A stretch of DNA of 64,000 nucleotides from RGIG3701 sp017403345 (GTDB lineage: Bacteria > Planctomycetota > Planctomycetia > Pirellulales > Thermoguttaceae). The first letter of the stretch is position 1. The number at the start of each line of letters is the position of its first letter. Location of the stretch: the NCBI GenBank assembly GCA_017403345.1, contig JAFQOH010000025.1, forward strand, positions 1-64,000, in the 5' to 3' direction. This document shows, in pieces, positions 39,973 through 48,899 of this stretch. The notes beneath the pieces are model-generated. The model did no database searches. It was given only the letters and a program-made list of their open reading frames with translations, and was not told the DNA's origin. The position numbers and the translations under genes are program-made.

Positions 39973-42900
39973 ATGAAGGGATTGAATTCATTTTTAGCGC
40001 GGCGTGACCGGAGTGCGGATTTCCGGTTTGATTTCACGTTTCCGGCAATGATTTTGTCCGTGATTTTCGCGATTTCCGTAACGATCCACCACTTTCCGGG
40101 ATCCCCGAATCCCGTACATGGTGAAGATATGCTTGCAGCAGATGCGGAATTCAACGGCAACATGGCGCTGACGACCGGCGGCGAGTACGAGATCGCTCGG
40201 GACGGCTGGGAAGAATTCCTTCGAAAGTATCCCGAAAACAGTCAGCGGAGCTATGCGGAATACTACCTCGCATACTGTCAGATGAAGACGGGAGAGTATG
40301 CCGAAGCGGAAAAGAAGTTCCAAAAGATCCTGGCAGAAGGAGAATTTCCCAATCAGGATGAAGCGGTTCTTTTTCTTGGCATGACGTTCCTGAAACATGC
40401 CGTATCGCTTCCGATCCAGCAGACGGGGAGCCGCCGCGGGACAGTCAATACGGTAGCAGACAGAACTTACGCCATCACGCCGGAAGCTGCTGCACTCTGC
40501 CGAATGGCGATCCAGCAGTTTCAGACGATCCGCGTCTCTTTCCCGGACAGCACGTACCGGATGGATGCCTCCTATCAGGAAGCGCTGACGTACATTCAGC
40601 TCGGAAATTACGAAAATGCGCTCGGGGACCTGAAACTGGTCGTCGCAACACAGCATTTTGAAGAACAGGATAATGCGCTCTATACGCTGAGTGAAGTTTA
40701 CCTCAATCTCCAGCAGCCGGACGAGAAAAGCGCGATGGTGACGCTCCAGACGCTCATTGCGCGTGATCCGGAAACGACGTTGAAGCTCAAGGCGCAGCGT
40801 CTTCTCGGAGACATTTACTTCCGGCTCGGAGACTACGCACTTGCGTCGGAACTGTTTGCCGAGATTTGGAGTTCAGAAGCCTACGCTCCCCTGCTCAAGA
40901 CGAAAAAAGGAAACGTTCCTCCGGTGAACCTTGCGTTTTTCTGTTACCGCACGGCAGAAACGCACGTGAAAATGGAGCGTTACGAGGAAGCGGTCGAAAT
41001 GTTTGGCCGGGTCGTCGAAGAATTTCCGAAAAGCACCGTCTATTTGCACGCGTGCTATCAGAAAGCGCTCGCGATGAAGAAATTCAATGAAAATCTTCCC
41101 GAAGGCGCAGAAGCATTCGAAACGGAAGAGTACCAGAAGCTCTGGGAATACACCGTTCAGGAATCGGACAGCAAGAAAGACCGTACGCTGCGAAATCACG
41201 CGATCCATCAGCTCGTCCTGCTCCATCTCCGAAATGAAGCGCCGAAACTCGCGCTGGAGACGCTTGAGCAAGTCCCCGAAAAACAGCGGACCAAAATCTT
41301 GCTCCGCGACCAGGCAGATACACTGGCAGCTTGCGGTCGGATAGACGAAGCGGTCGCCATTTACCGACGGCTTTTCGGCCTGTACCAGAAACCCGACACG
41401 CTCATTCACGGGGCAGACGCAATGCTTCAGGCAGTGAGGCTCCGCACCGCAGAAGAAGATCATGCGGACGTCCTTCTCCTTTCGGAAGAAGTGATCCGCT
41501 GGGATGCCTTCACGCGTCTTCCGGAACGCCTGCAGATCGAGTTCCTTGAAGAAAATATGAAAGCGTTTTTCCGTTCCGGCAACTACGAAGAAGCACGCAA
41601 TTGCGGAAAACGGCTCTTGGAACGTTTTCCGGATTCGAAAGAACGTGACGAATGGCGGATCCTGACGGCACACGCCTACCTGCAGGCTAAACAGCACCTC
41701 AACGGATTCCGTTTCATCAAAGGCTGTCTCACGTCCATAACGGAAGACTCGCTGGAATGCGTGGAACTTCGCCACATTCAGGGTATCTGTTACCGCGAGT
41801 ACGCACAGACGCGAAAAAGCCCGAAAAAAAGAGAACAGTATTTTCTAAATGCACAGTATGCCCTGACGGATGCCAAACAAACAGCCAAAAAAATGGAAAG
41901 GGAGTATGAGGCACTCAGTGTACTGTACTACGACCTGGCGCTGGTATATTTCCAGACGAAACAGTACGACAGATGCGTCAAAAACTTAAAATCCGCCCTA
42001 AAACGCTTCCCCGATTCCGACATCGCGCCGCAGCTGCTCTTCCTGAAGGGCCGATGCGAGATCGAAACGGATATGCTCGAGGATGCCGCAAAGACTTTTG
42101 AAAAATTCACGAAACGTTTCCCGGAAGATCCCAACTGCCCGGAAGCCGGTCTCCTGGCCTCGCAGTGCTTCCTGAAACTTGGGAAGACGGAAAAAGCCGT
42201 CAAGATCTCCAAAGCAATGGCGGCACGTTTTCCGAAATCGGACTACTCGGAGCGCGGCGCAAACGTTCAGGCGATCGCGGCCATGGAATCAAAGGACTTT
42301 GATGCTGCGATCGACGCGTGGAACGTGATCCTTGAATCCGACGCCAAAGAATTTCAGGCACTGAAACCGGAAGCGAAGTACGAGATCGCCTGCTGTCTTT
42401 TCGAAAAAGAAGCGTACGCGGAAGCCGAAAAAGCGCTCCGTGAGCTTTTCGAAGAGTATCCGGAATGGGATTCCATGGAACGTGCTTACAATCAGCTGGT
42501 CCGTGTCCTCATGGCTCAGAAAAAACTCCAGGAGGCGCAGGATCTCTTGGCGGACATGCACGGAAAATTCCCTGAAAGTATCCTGCTGCGTTCACTGTAC
42601 TTCCAGCTTGGGACCTACTGGTACGCGGAAGGAAAAATGCCTGAAGCCGAGCAGATGTTCCGCCGCGTCCTGAACGACACGCCGAAAGCTCCGGAAGACA
42701 TTGGAGATTTCCTGCACAGAAATGCCGAGCTGAAACTCGCGTGGTCGATTTTCAATCGCGGAGAGTACCAGGAAGCGGAAGCGTTCCTTCGTTCCCTCGA
42801 ACTGGAACCGGAGCTGAAATCGGAACCAAGATCGAAGCAGTCGGCAGAAGAAAAAGAAGAGATCCTCGCAAACCGGGCGGAACTGCGCTACCTGCTGGGA

Positions 42901-43473
42901 ATGACGCACTACTTTTTGCGTAACCCAAGTCAGGCGCTCAAGGAACTCCATGAGGTCCGAAAAGACGGTGTCCTGAAAAAAGTCTTCGCAGAAAATGCGC
43001 TGGAAATGTGCATCCAGATCTACGAAGAAGCCAGCGAATGGGAGTCCGTGCTCGAATACGGTGCCGAATTCTGCTCACTTTACCCGCAGGCCGCCGGCTG
43101 TCTGCGAACGAATTTCAAAATCGCGAAAGCACTTTTCCATCTCCAGAAAATGGAAGAAGCTCTCGCAAAATGCGATGAAGTCATCGCCGCAAACGATCCG
43201 ATCTTCACGCACCAGACGCTTTTCCTGAAGGGGGAGATCCTCTTCGCACAAAAGCAGTACCAGAAAGCCATTCAGATCTTCTACCAGGTGATCTACGGAG
43301 TAGAAGACGAGAAACTGCAGGCAGATGCCATGTTTGAGACGGCGCAATGTTTCGAAGCTATCGGGAAAAAAGATAAAGCGCTGACTCACTACAGGGAGCT
43401 GCTTCAGAAGTTCCCCAAATACGAAAAAGCCAAGCTGATCCGGCGAAAAATGAAGAAACTTCATGAAAAATGA
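39973..43473 (+). CDS. Large TPR-repeat envelope protein
   Basis: The 1166-residue protein starts with a basic stretch and one hydrophobic segment (FPAMILSVIFAISVTIHHF), an uncleaved anchor or signal peptide. It then consists of many tetratricopeptide repeats: GEYEIARDGWEEFLRKYPEN, GEYAEAEKKFQKIL, ERYEEAVEMFGRVVEEFPKS, KQYDRCVKNLKSALKRFPDS, ending DKALTHYRELLQKFPKYEKA. Repeats of the 'FPxS' type match the TPR_6/YbgF-BamD style found in periplasmic envelope proteins. ATG 39973 is chosen because it precedes the hydrophobic segment; upstream in-frame starts exist. ExbB and ExbD genes follow, as in Tol-Pal-type clusters, suggesting it is the periplasmic scaffold of that system. Confidence 0.85.
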   Translation: MKGLNSFLARRDRSADFRFDFTFPAMILSVIFAISVTIHHFPGSPNPVHGEDMLAADAEFNGNMALTTGGEYEIARDGWEEFLRKYPENSQRSYAEYYLAYCQMKTGEYAEAEKKFQKILAEGEFPNQDEAVLFLGMTFLKHAVSLPIQQTGSRRGTVNTVADRTYAITPEAAALCRMAIQQFQTIRVSFPDSTYRMDASYQEALTYIQLGNYENALGDLKLVVATQHFEEQDNALYTLSEVYLNLQQPDEKSAMVTLQTLIARDPETTLKLKAQRLLGDIYFRLGDYALASELFAEIWSSEAYAPLLKTKKGNVPPVNLAFFCYRTAETHVKMERYEEAVEMFGRVVEEFPKSTVYLHACYQKALAMKKFNENLPEGAEAFETEEYQKLWEYTVQESDSKKDRTLRNHAIHQLVLLHLRNEAPKLALETLEQVPEKQRTKILLRDQADTLAACGRIDEAVAIYRRLFGLYQKPDTLIHGADAMLQAVRLRTAEEDHADVLLLSEEVIRWDAFTRLPERLQIEFLEENMKAFFRSGNYEEARNCGKRLLERFPDSKERDEWRILTAHAYLQAKQHLNGFRFIKGCLTSITEDSLECVELRHIQGICYREYAQTRKSPKKREQYFLNAQYALTDAKQTAKKMEREYEALSVLYYDLALVYFQTKQYDRCVKNLKSALKRFPDSDIAPQLLFLKGRCEIETDMLEDAAKTFEKFTKRFPEDPNCPEAGLLASQCFLKLGKTEKAVKISKAMAARFPKSDYSERGANVQAIAAMESKDFDAAIDAWNVILESDAKEFQALKPEAKYEIACCLFEKEAYAEAEKALRELFEEYPEWDSMERAYNQLVRVLMAQKKLQEAQDLLADMHGKFPESILLRSLYFQLGTYWYAEGKMPEAEQMFRRVLNDTPKAPEDIGDFLHRNAELKLAWSIFNRGEYQEAEAFLRSLELEPELKSEPRSKQSAEEKEEILANRAELRYLLGMTHYFLRNPSQALKELHEVRKDGVLKKVFAENALEMCIQIYEEASEWESVLEYGAEFCSLYPQAAGCLRTNFKIAKALFHLQKMEEALAKCDEVIAANDPIFTHQTLFLKGEILFAQKQYQKAIQIFYQVIYGVEDEKLQADAMFETAQCFEAIGKKDKALTHYRELLQKFPKYEKAKLIRRKMKKLHEK

Positions 43474-43500
43474 AGAAACTTCATGAGGAAACTTCATGAA
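43451..43500 (+). repeat. Short direct duplication at the end of the TPR gene
   Basis: GAAACTTCATGA occurs at 43455, 43475 and 43488. The first two lie in a 20-bp duplication that contains the stop codon, so the last residues of the TPR protein were probably set by this duplication. Confidence 0.85.
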
Positions 43501-43521
43501 AACAAAACTGAGTAACGCAGA

Positions 43522-43559
43522 AGTAGATCGTGTTCGGGGACGAAACATGATCTGCTTTT
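43522..43559 (+). terminator. Possible weak terminator between TPR and exbB genes
   Basis: GTAGATCGTGTTCG pairs with CGAAACATGATCTGC with one bulge and wobbles, followed by only TTTTG. It may reduce rather than stop transcription into exbB. Confidence 0.45.
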
Positions 43560-43668
43560 GCACACTCGGACTGCACCGCTGCTCCGAAATCGGATGCCGT
43601 TCGATGCGGTCCGGATCCATGAATGAGTTTAAGTTCCAAAAAGTTTTTTCCTGATTTCAGGTGGAAAA

Positions 43669-44808
43669 ATGAAAAAGATAAAATTCATGTGCGCGTTCCT
43701 TCTTCTAGCAACTGGATGGAGCCTCAACGCACTCATTTCGGAAAATATCGCAGCAGAAGAACAGAACGCGGCAGTCACTGCGGAAACGGAAACGGCGGCG
43801 GAAACAGACGCAAACGCGGAAACGGCAGCGGAAACAGACGCAAATGCAGAAACGGCGGCGGAAACAGACGCAAACGCGGAAACGGCGGCGGAAACAGACG
43901 CAAACGCAGAAACGGCGGCGGAAACAGACGCAAATGCAGAAACGGCGGCGGAAACAGACGCAAACGCAGAAACGGCGGCGGAAACGGACGCAAATGCAGA
44001 AACGGCGGCGGAAACGGACGCAAACGCGGAAACGGAAACCGACGTGAATGCTGGAGCCGCAGAGGTTCAAGAAAGTTCTCCTATGGGTGACGAGGAAAAA
44101 ACGGGCTTTGCCGGACTTGAGAAAAAGCTGCTCTCGGCATGGGAATTGACCGTTCGCGGCGGCGTGCTGATGATTCCGATCGGCTTCATGTCGATCTTGG
44201 TCATCGCGATCGGACTGGAGCGTTTGTTGGCGCTTCGACGCGGTGCAGTACTTCCCAAGCGTCTTCTGCGTAATGTGGAATCGCAAATCATCTCCAAAGC
44301 AGATCCCCGTGCGATCTATGCGCACTGCTGCCGGAACCGGAGTGCGCTTTCCCGTGTGATGCAGGCAGCGCTTTTCAAAAGCGGACGCCCGATGAATGAA
44401 GTCCAGAGTGCCCTTGAGAGTGCCAAAGAAAACGAAGCGAACCGACTCTATGCTCCCGTTCGTCTTCTGGTGCTCGCAGCAGCAGTAACGCCGCTGATCG
44501 GTCTTCTCGGCACCGTGGTCGGGATGATCGAGGCATTCATGGCGACGGCTTCAAGTGTTGGAGTCCACAAAGCAGAAATGCTCTCGCAAGGCATTTACAC
44601 GGCATTGGTAACGACGTGTGCCGGTCTCGCAGTCGCGATCCCCGCCGCGATCCTAGCACACTGGTACGAAGGTAAGATCCAGAAACTTTTCTATCAGATG
44701 GACCAGAAACTCGTGAATTTCACGACGTACATCGAAGGGCTGGAGGGCAAAACGCGTCTGACGCCCACACATTTCCAAAACTACGTCAAACAGAAGAACC
44801 AGAAATAA
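43669..44808 (+). CDS. MotA/TolQ/ExbB family proton channel with repeat-bearing N terminus
   Basis: ExbB-type proteins form the pentameric channel that, with ExbD, turns proton flow into mechanical work at the envelope. This one has 379 residues. An N-terminal signal-like helix (FMCAFLLLATGWSLNALI) precedes eight exact ETAAETDANA units and a degenerate ninth. The channel domain has three membrane segments: GGVLMIPIGFMSILVIAIGL, LLVLAAAVTPLIGLLGTVVG and ALVTTCAGLAVAIPAAIL. TPLIGLLGTVVGMIEAF is the family signature. AGGTGG precedes ATG 43669. The exbD gene starts 12 bp after its stop. The long acidic periplasmic extension is not part of classical ExbB. Confidence 0.92.
   Translation: MKKIKFMCAFLLLATGWSLNALISENIAAEEQNAAVTAETETAAETDANAETAAETDANAETAAETDANAETAAETDANAETAAETDANAETAAETDANAETAAETDANAETAAETDANAETETDVNAGAAEVQESSPMGDEEKTGFAGLEKKLLSAWELTVRGGVLMIPIGFMSILVIAIGLERLLALRRGAVLPKRLLRNVESQIISKADPRAIYAHCCRNRSALSRVMQAALFKSGRPMNEVQSALESAKENEANRLYAPVRLLVLAAAVTPLIGLLGTVVGMIEAFMATASSVGVHKAEMLSQGIYTALVTTCAGLAVAIPAAILAHWYEGKIQKLFYQMDQKLVNFTTYIEGLEGKTRLTPTHFQNYVKQKNQK
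43789..44040 (+). repeat. 30-bp in-frame tandem repeat inside exbB
   Basis: Eight copies of a 30-bp unit encode ETAAETDANA; they vary only at silent sites (CAAACGCG/CAAATGCA, ACAGAC/ACGGAC). A ninth unit is degenerate (ETETDVNA). Confidence 0.95.
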
Positions 44809-44820
44809 GCAGGTGATTCC

Positions 44821-45228
44821 ATGGCAGTAAAGATCCGAAAAGGAAACGCTCTAGCCAGCCTGAGCATTACGCCGCTGATCGACGTCGTGTTCCTGCTGCT
44901 CATTTTCTTCCTCGTCGCAACGAAATTTGACGAGGAAGACTCCAGCCTGGACATTCAGCTTCCGCAGGCAACGGAGTCCGTGCCGATATGGTCTCAGCCA
45001 AAATCGCTGGTCATCAATATCACGCGGAACGGCGAATATTTTATCGCAGGCGTCAAGCGAACTGGACCTGAAATGGAAACGCTCCTTCGAGGTGCGTGGG
45101 AAAAACCGGAAGATTCCTCCATCGTCATTCGCGGCGATGAACGTGCACCATTTGGCGCGATCGTCGGAGCGGTAGACCTTTGCCAGAGGCTGGAATTAAA
45201 CTACTCGACCATCACTCGGGAAGAGTAA
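44821..45228 (+). CDS. ExbD/TolR family biopolymer transport protein
   Basis: The 135-residue length is normal. A short cytoplasmic tail precedes one membrane helix, ITPLIDVVFLLLIFFLVATKF, carrying the essential Asp at position 21. The periplasmic domain has the usual pattern (LDIQLPQAT, VINITRNGEYFIAG, VIRGDERAPFGAIVGAVDLC). With the ExbB gene 12 bp upstream it should form the proton-driven motor. Only one exbD copy is present. The next gene follows after 273 bp containing a tandem array. Confidence 0.95.
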   Translation: MAVKIRKGNALASLSITPLIDVVFLLLIFFLVATKFDEEDSSLDIQLPQATESVPIWSQPKSLVINITRNGEYFIAGVKRTGPEMETLLRGAWEKPEDSSIVIRGDERAPFGAIVGAVDLCQRLELNYSTITREE

Positions 45229-45242
45229 CTTTCTGCATTTCC

Positions 45243-45354
45243 AGTCAGGTCGGTTTCCCAGTCAGGTCGGTTTCCCAGTCAGGTCGGTTTCCCAGTCAGG
45301 TCGGTTTCCCGGTCAGGTCGGTTTCCCGGTCAGGTCGGTTTCCCGGTCAGGTCC
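45243..45354. repeat. 17-bp tandem repeat between exbD and the toroid gene
   Basis: Units reading [AG]GTCAGGTCGGTTTCCC start at 45243, 45260, 45277, 45294, 45311, 45328 and 45345, exactly 17 bp apart; the last is incomplete. The first four start with A and the last three with G, showing stepwise expansion. The array begins 14 bp after the exbD stop. Confidence 0.97.
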
Positions 45355-45501
45355 CGCAGAGGTTCGAGCCGTTCATTCAAATAGTACACACAAAAAATAG
45401 GAACCTGCAGAGTTCAAGGTACCTGCAGGCGATCAGGGAGAGACCGGAGCTTTCCCTGTCCCCAAACGTCAGATTTCAAAAATCCAAAGGAAGGTTTCAA
45501 A

Positions 45502-48312
45502 ATGAGGACGATTTTGAAATTCACACTGAATATTCTTTCAATCTCGGCAGGCCCGGCAGTATTTCTTCTGTTTTGGACGCTCGGAGGTCTGACGTGCCTT
45601 GGCTGGGGGATCTGGGCCGCTCCCGACACGCAATTTCCAGCCGCATTTGCACCATTTTCCGACACGCTCGCCTCAATTCCGGACACGTTTGCGTTTTTCC
45701 GGAATCCATTCTGTGCGCTCGGAACGCTTCTTCTTTGCCTAACGTACCTACTGTGGCTCGGTTTCATGTACGATGCGGAACGCAGACGGTTCTTTTTTTC
45801 CGTTTCTCTGAGTCTTCTGCTGCACGCAGGCCTTTTTCTTTTGCTGAAAGAGGCGATCGTCGGTCAAGAACTTAAACGGGAAACAGAAGTCGCGCTGAAC
45901 CTTCAGGAACTGCATCACAAAGCGCCGGTCATCGTGAACGATTTTTACTATGGCGACCTGGAAGGAGACGAAGTTTTCCAAGATCCCTCACAGGAAGAGG
46001 TAAATGAAGAAGAAAATGAGGAGGACAATGAAAATGAAAAGGAAGAGGAGGAAAACACCAAGCCCCAGCCTCAGGATACCGCTCCGGAAATACCGCCAGT
46101 AATGGAATCGTTGGGAGAATACTCCGAAGTAAAGAAACAGCTTCAGCGAGTGGAAGATTCCCACAAAGAGCTGGAATCCCAGCAGGAAGCATCAACGCCC
46201 CAGAATGGAGAAGATGCCCGCTCGCAAGCAGGAGACATCAAGCCATCCCCGATCGAGGCCCCGGACCATAAATACTCCGAAAAATACACAAACAACCCCG
46301 CAGATGAAAATAAAAAGAAGGCGCCCTTCGCCATGCCGCAGCTTCATGTGGCAGAAGCCCAGATTTCAGGTCTCATTGGCTCAGAAAGTCCCCAATTGGG
46401 CGATTTGACAGAGCAAACGGAACTGCATTCCGCAGAATCAGTAGAGCGCAGGACCGTAAATCTTCAGGAAGAGGCACGAAAACGAAACAAACAGAAGGGT
46501 AAATTTCGTCAGGCACTGAATGAAAATCAGAAAAAAAAGCCGCGCGGCAAAATCTCTCGGAAGGGAGAAGATGTCGTTGCCGGTCAGCCTAGAAACTGGG
46601 GGGAAACTCCGAAAGGTTCCAGGGCCGGAAGTGCCAGTAACGAGCTCGGCGAACTGCGTTCCGGACTTGGAGAAGAACGTGCCCCTTCCGCAGGAATGGC
46701 AAGCGTGGACGTTTCGAAAAATCCCACGAAAAACAAACCCGGCAAAACGCTGAAAACCGCCCCGGCAAAGCCTAAAAGAAGCGGAGGCCAGACCCTCGGT
46801 GCCCGTGCCGGAGAAGATGAAAATCTGGACGCAGTTCTCGCAGGCGCTATCAGCGGCGTGTCGGACGCAGTGCTTGAAACGACGGCAATGACGGAAGAGG
46901 TCATGGGTTCCAACGTTCTTGAGGCCGAAAAGAAAGAAGTCCTCAAAAATGTCGTCGTTTTCCAATTTGAGGAATCTGACATTCCGGAAATGGGCTTCCA
47001 GCCCAGCACGACAGAACTTTCGGAAAATGAAGAGGATACGTGGCTCACGGAAGAGGAAGATCCCTTGGCAAGTCCGGAAACTCCAGTCGAGGAATTACTT
47101 CCCGAGATTTCAGGCCCCAAACTGCAGGCGTGCTTGCCGTTCCGCCAAAGGATGAGGAAAGATCACCAAGAAATGATCGAAAAAGCTGGTGGAAACCCGG
47201 AGACGGAAGCAATCATCGAGCACGGATTAGAGTACCTGAGCCGAACGCAGTTCGAAGATGGTCACTGGTCGCTAAATTTCGTTCCCAACGGCCTTCCAGA
47301 CGGCATGGATCGTGAAACGTACGGATTCGGCACCATTCACGCAGATACAGCAGCAACGGGACTGGCGCTCCTGACTTACCTTGGCGCTGGGCATACACAT
47401 TTGGCGTCAGACGAGAAAAAACCGTACACAGAAACTGTAAACCGTGCCCTTACCTGGCTGCTCCGAAATCAGCAGCCGGACGGAAGTCTGTTCTCCGTAA
47501 AATCGGACGCACACCGATACGGCCGGATCTACTCGCACGGCATGGCTACGATCGCGCTTTGCGAGGCGTACGGAATGACGCGTGACGAACGCCTTCGCGA
47601 ACCCGCACAGCGCGCCATTGATTTTATCGTCAAAGCACAAGGTCCGCAAGGAGGCTGGCGCTACACACCCGCTAAAAATGACGGAGTCTGGCGCGGCGAG
47701 TCGGATACTTCAGTGACGGGCTGGCAAATGATGGCGCTGGTCAGTGCGAAAATGGCGGGCCTGCGCGTTCCGGATCACTGTTTCCAAAAGGTAGAAAACT
47801 GGCTCGAAACGGCAGCCATAAATGGAGGGGAACGCTATTGCTATCTGCCGGTCAAAAATCCGCAGAATGAAGAGATGGAGAAATGGAAGAAACCCTCATA
47901 CGCCATGACCGCGGAAGGGCTTTTGATGGAACTTTACCTCGATCATGACTCGAAGACACCAGAATTCCACAGTGCAGCTTCCTACCTCATGAAAAATACG
48001 CCGACCATGATGCGGGCACGCCGCGATACCTACTACTGGTACTATGCAACGCAGGTCTTCTTCCACCTCCAGGACGAAAGCTGGCAGGAGTGGCAGTCCC
48101 ACATGTTCACCGCGCTGAAAAATTCGCAGGAGCTGGAAGATCCATTCCTAAAAGGAAGCTGGTCGCCGTATGGAAAAGCTTCGGACCATTGGGGACAGGT
48201 CGCCGGAAGACACTATGTCACCACGATGCACATTCTCATGCTGGAAGTTTACTATCGTTACCTTCCGCTTTTCAAGGAACTTAACGGCATAAAGACGCAA
48301 AGCCAGCCGTAA
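45502..48312 (+). CDS. Membrane-anchored protein with long charged linker and alpha/alpha-toroid (prenyltransferase/squalene-oxidase-repeat) domain
   Basis: This is a 936-residue protein in three parts. Residues 1-115 contain about three membrane segments. Residues about 120-550 are a disordered linker, first acidic (EEENEEDNENEKEEEE), then Lys/Pro/Gly-rich. Residues about 560-930 form an alpha/alpha toroid with repeated motifs HADTAATGLALLTYLGAG, YSHGMATIALCEAYGM, GPQGGWRYTP and DTSVTGWQMMALVSAKMAG. The DxDD motif of squalene-hopene cyclases is absent, so it is unlikely to be a cyclase. The anchor-plus-linker layout beside ExbB/ExbD recalls TonB, with the toroid as the periplasmic working domain (inference). 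AAGGAAGG precedes ATG 45502. A strong terminator follows. Confidence 0.88.
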   Translation: MRTILKFTLNILSISAGPAVFLLFWTLGGLTCLGWGIWAAPDTQFPAAFAPFSDTLASIPDTFAFFRNPFCALGTLLLCLTYLLWLGFMYDAERRRFFFSVSLSLLLHAGLFLLLKEAIVGQELKRETEVALNLQELHHKAPVIVNDFYYGDLEGDEVFQDPSQEEVNEEENEEDNENEKEEEENTKPQPQDTAPEIPPVMESLGEYSEVKKQLQRVEDSHKELESQQEASTPQNGEDARSQAGDIKPSPIEAPDHKYSEKYTNNPADENKKKAPFAMPQLHVAEAQISGLIGSESPQLGDLTEQTELHSAESVERRTVNLQEEARKRNKQKGKFRQALNENQKKKPRGKISRKGEDVVAGQPRNWGETPKGSRAGSASNELGELRSGLGEERAPSAGMASVDVSKNPTKNKPGKTLKTAPAKPKRSGGQTLGARAGEDENLDAVLAGAISGVSDAVLETTAMTEEVMGSNVLEAEKKEVLKNVVVFQFEESDIPEMGFQPSTTELSENEEDTWLTEEEDPLASPETPVEELLPEISGPKLQACLPFRQRMRKDHQEMIEKAGGNPETEAIIEHGLEYLSRTQFEDGHWSLNFVPNGLPDGMDRETYGFGTIHADTAATGLALLTYLGAGHTHLASDEKKPYTETVNRALTWLLRNQQPDGSLFSVKSDAHRYGRIYSHGMATIALCEAYGMTRDERLREPAQRAIDFIVKAQGPQGGWRYTPAKNDGVWRGESDTSVTGWQMMALVSAKMAGLRVPDHCFQKVENWLETAAINGGERYCYLPVKNPQNEEMEKWKKPSYAMTAEGLLMELYLDHDSKTPEFHSAASYLMKNTPTMMRARRDTYYWYYATQVFFHLQDESWQEWQSHMFTALKNSQELEDPFLKGSWSPYGKASDHWGQVAGRHYVTTMHILMLEVYYRYLPLFKELNGIKTQSQP

Positions 48313-48352
48313 TGCACACACGGCTCAGTTTCGTGAAGCGGGCTAAACAAAA

Positions 48353-48404
48353 GCGGTCTCCGAGCGGTAAAGGACCTATTTCCGACGCTCAGACCGCATT
48401 TTTC
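48353..48404 (+). terminator. Terminator of the ExbB/ExbD cluster
   Basis: GCGGTCT...GAGCG (48353-48366) pairs with CGCTCAGACCGC (48386-48397), followed by ATTTTT. Confidence 0.85.
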
Positions 48405-48618
48405 TTTCATCTCGCGCAGGCCCAGATCCTGGCAAAGTCCCGCTGATCCTGATTTGGAGGGAGATCTGCCGCATCATAAAAAACTCAGCCGGTCCAAAAT
48501 ATTACGGTTGCACAGGAGCAGAAGTCCTGCGAAACTTCAAAATTTGCCGTACTATCCCCAAAAGTCATGAAAATCCCCAAAAAATTTCGTGAAATCACAA
48601 AATTTTCTTTTCGTGCTC

Positions 48619-48646
48619 TTGATTTTCCAGCCATGTTCGGTATACT
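48619..48646 (+). promoter_or_regulatory. Predicted promoter of addA
   Basis: TTGATT (48619-48624) and TATACT (48641-48646) are 16 bp apart. The implied leader is about 250 nt and contains the 11-bp array. Confidence 0.65.
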
Positions 48647-48744
48647 TAATAAAATGGAGTGCTGCCGATCACGCCAAATGCCAACTTACGGTCCGAAATT
48701 TCAGAAGTCCTGAAAAATTGACTGCAGATCACGCAATGCCGCAG

Positions 48745-48817
48745 CATGATCACAGCATGATCACAGCATGATCACAGCATGATCACAGCATGATCACAGC
48801 ATGATCACAGCATGATC
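48745..48817. repeat. 11-bp tandem array CATGATCACAG containing GATC
   Basis: CATGATC starts at 48745, 48756, 48767, 48778, 48789, 48800 and 48811. Each full unit contains the palindrome TGATCA and therefore one GATC site. The period is close to one DNA helical turn, so all sites face the same side. Confidence 0.97.
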
Positions 48818-48899
48818 GAAAGACTCGGCGGAAGAGGCCGGGACATTCGATCTTCCTCCTCCTTTTCGTTTTCCAAAGTTCCATCCATCACAGAATCCC

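Larger units (their letters stand above)
48405..48899. other. Intergenic region upstream of addA with promoter and 11-bp array
   Basis: After the preceding terminator, this stretch holds a good promoter (48619-48646) and the 11-bp array (48745-48817). No gene is supported; the short frame at 48589-48771 runs into the array and has no ribosome site. Confidence 0.6.

Noticed and set aside
45502..48312. Squalene-hopene cyclase or prenyltransferase enzyme
   Set aside because: The toroid repeats are there, but the DxDD catalytic motif is missing and the N-terminal anchor and long linker are not found in those enzymes.
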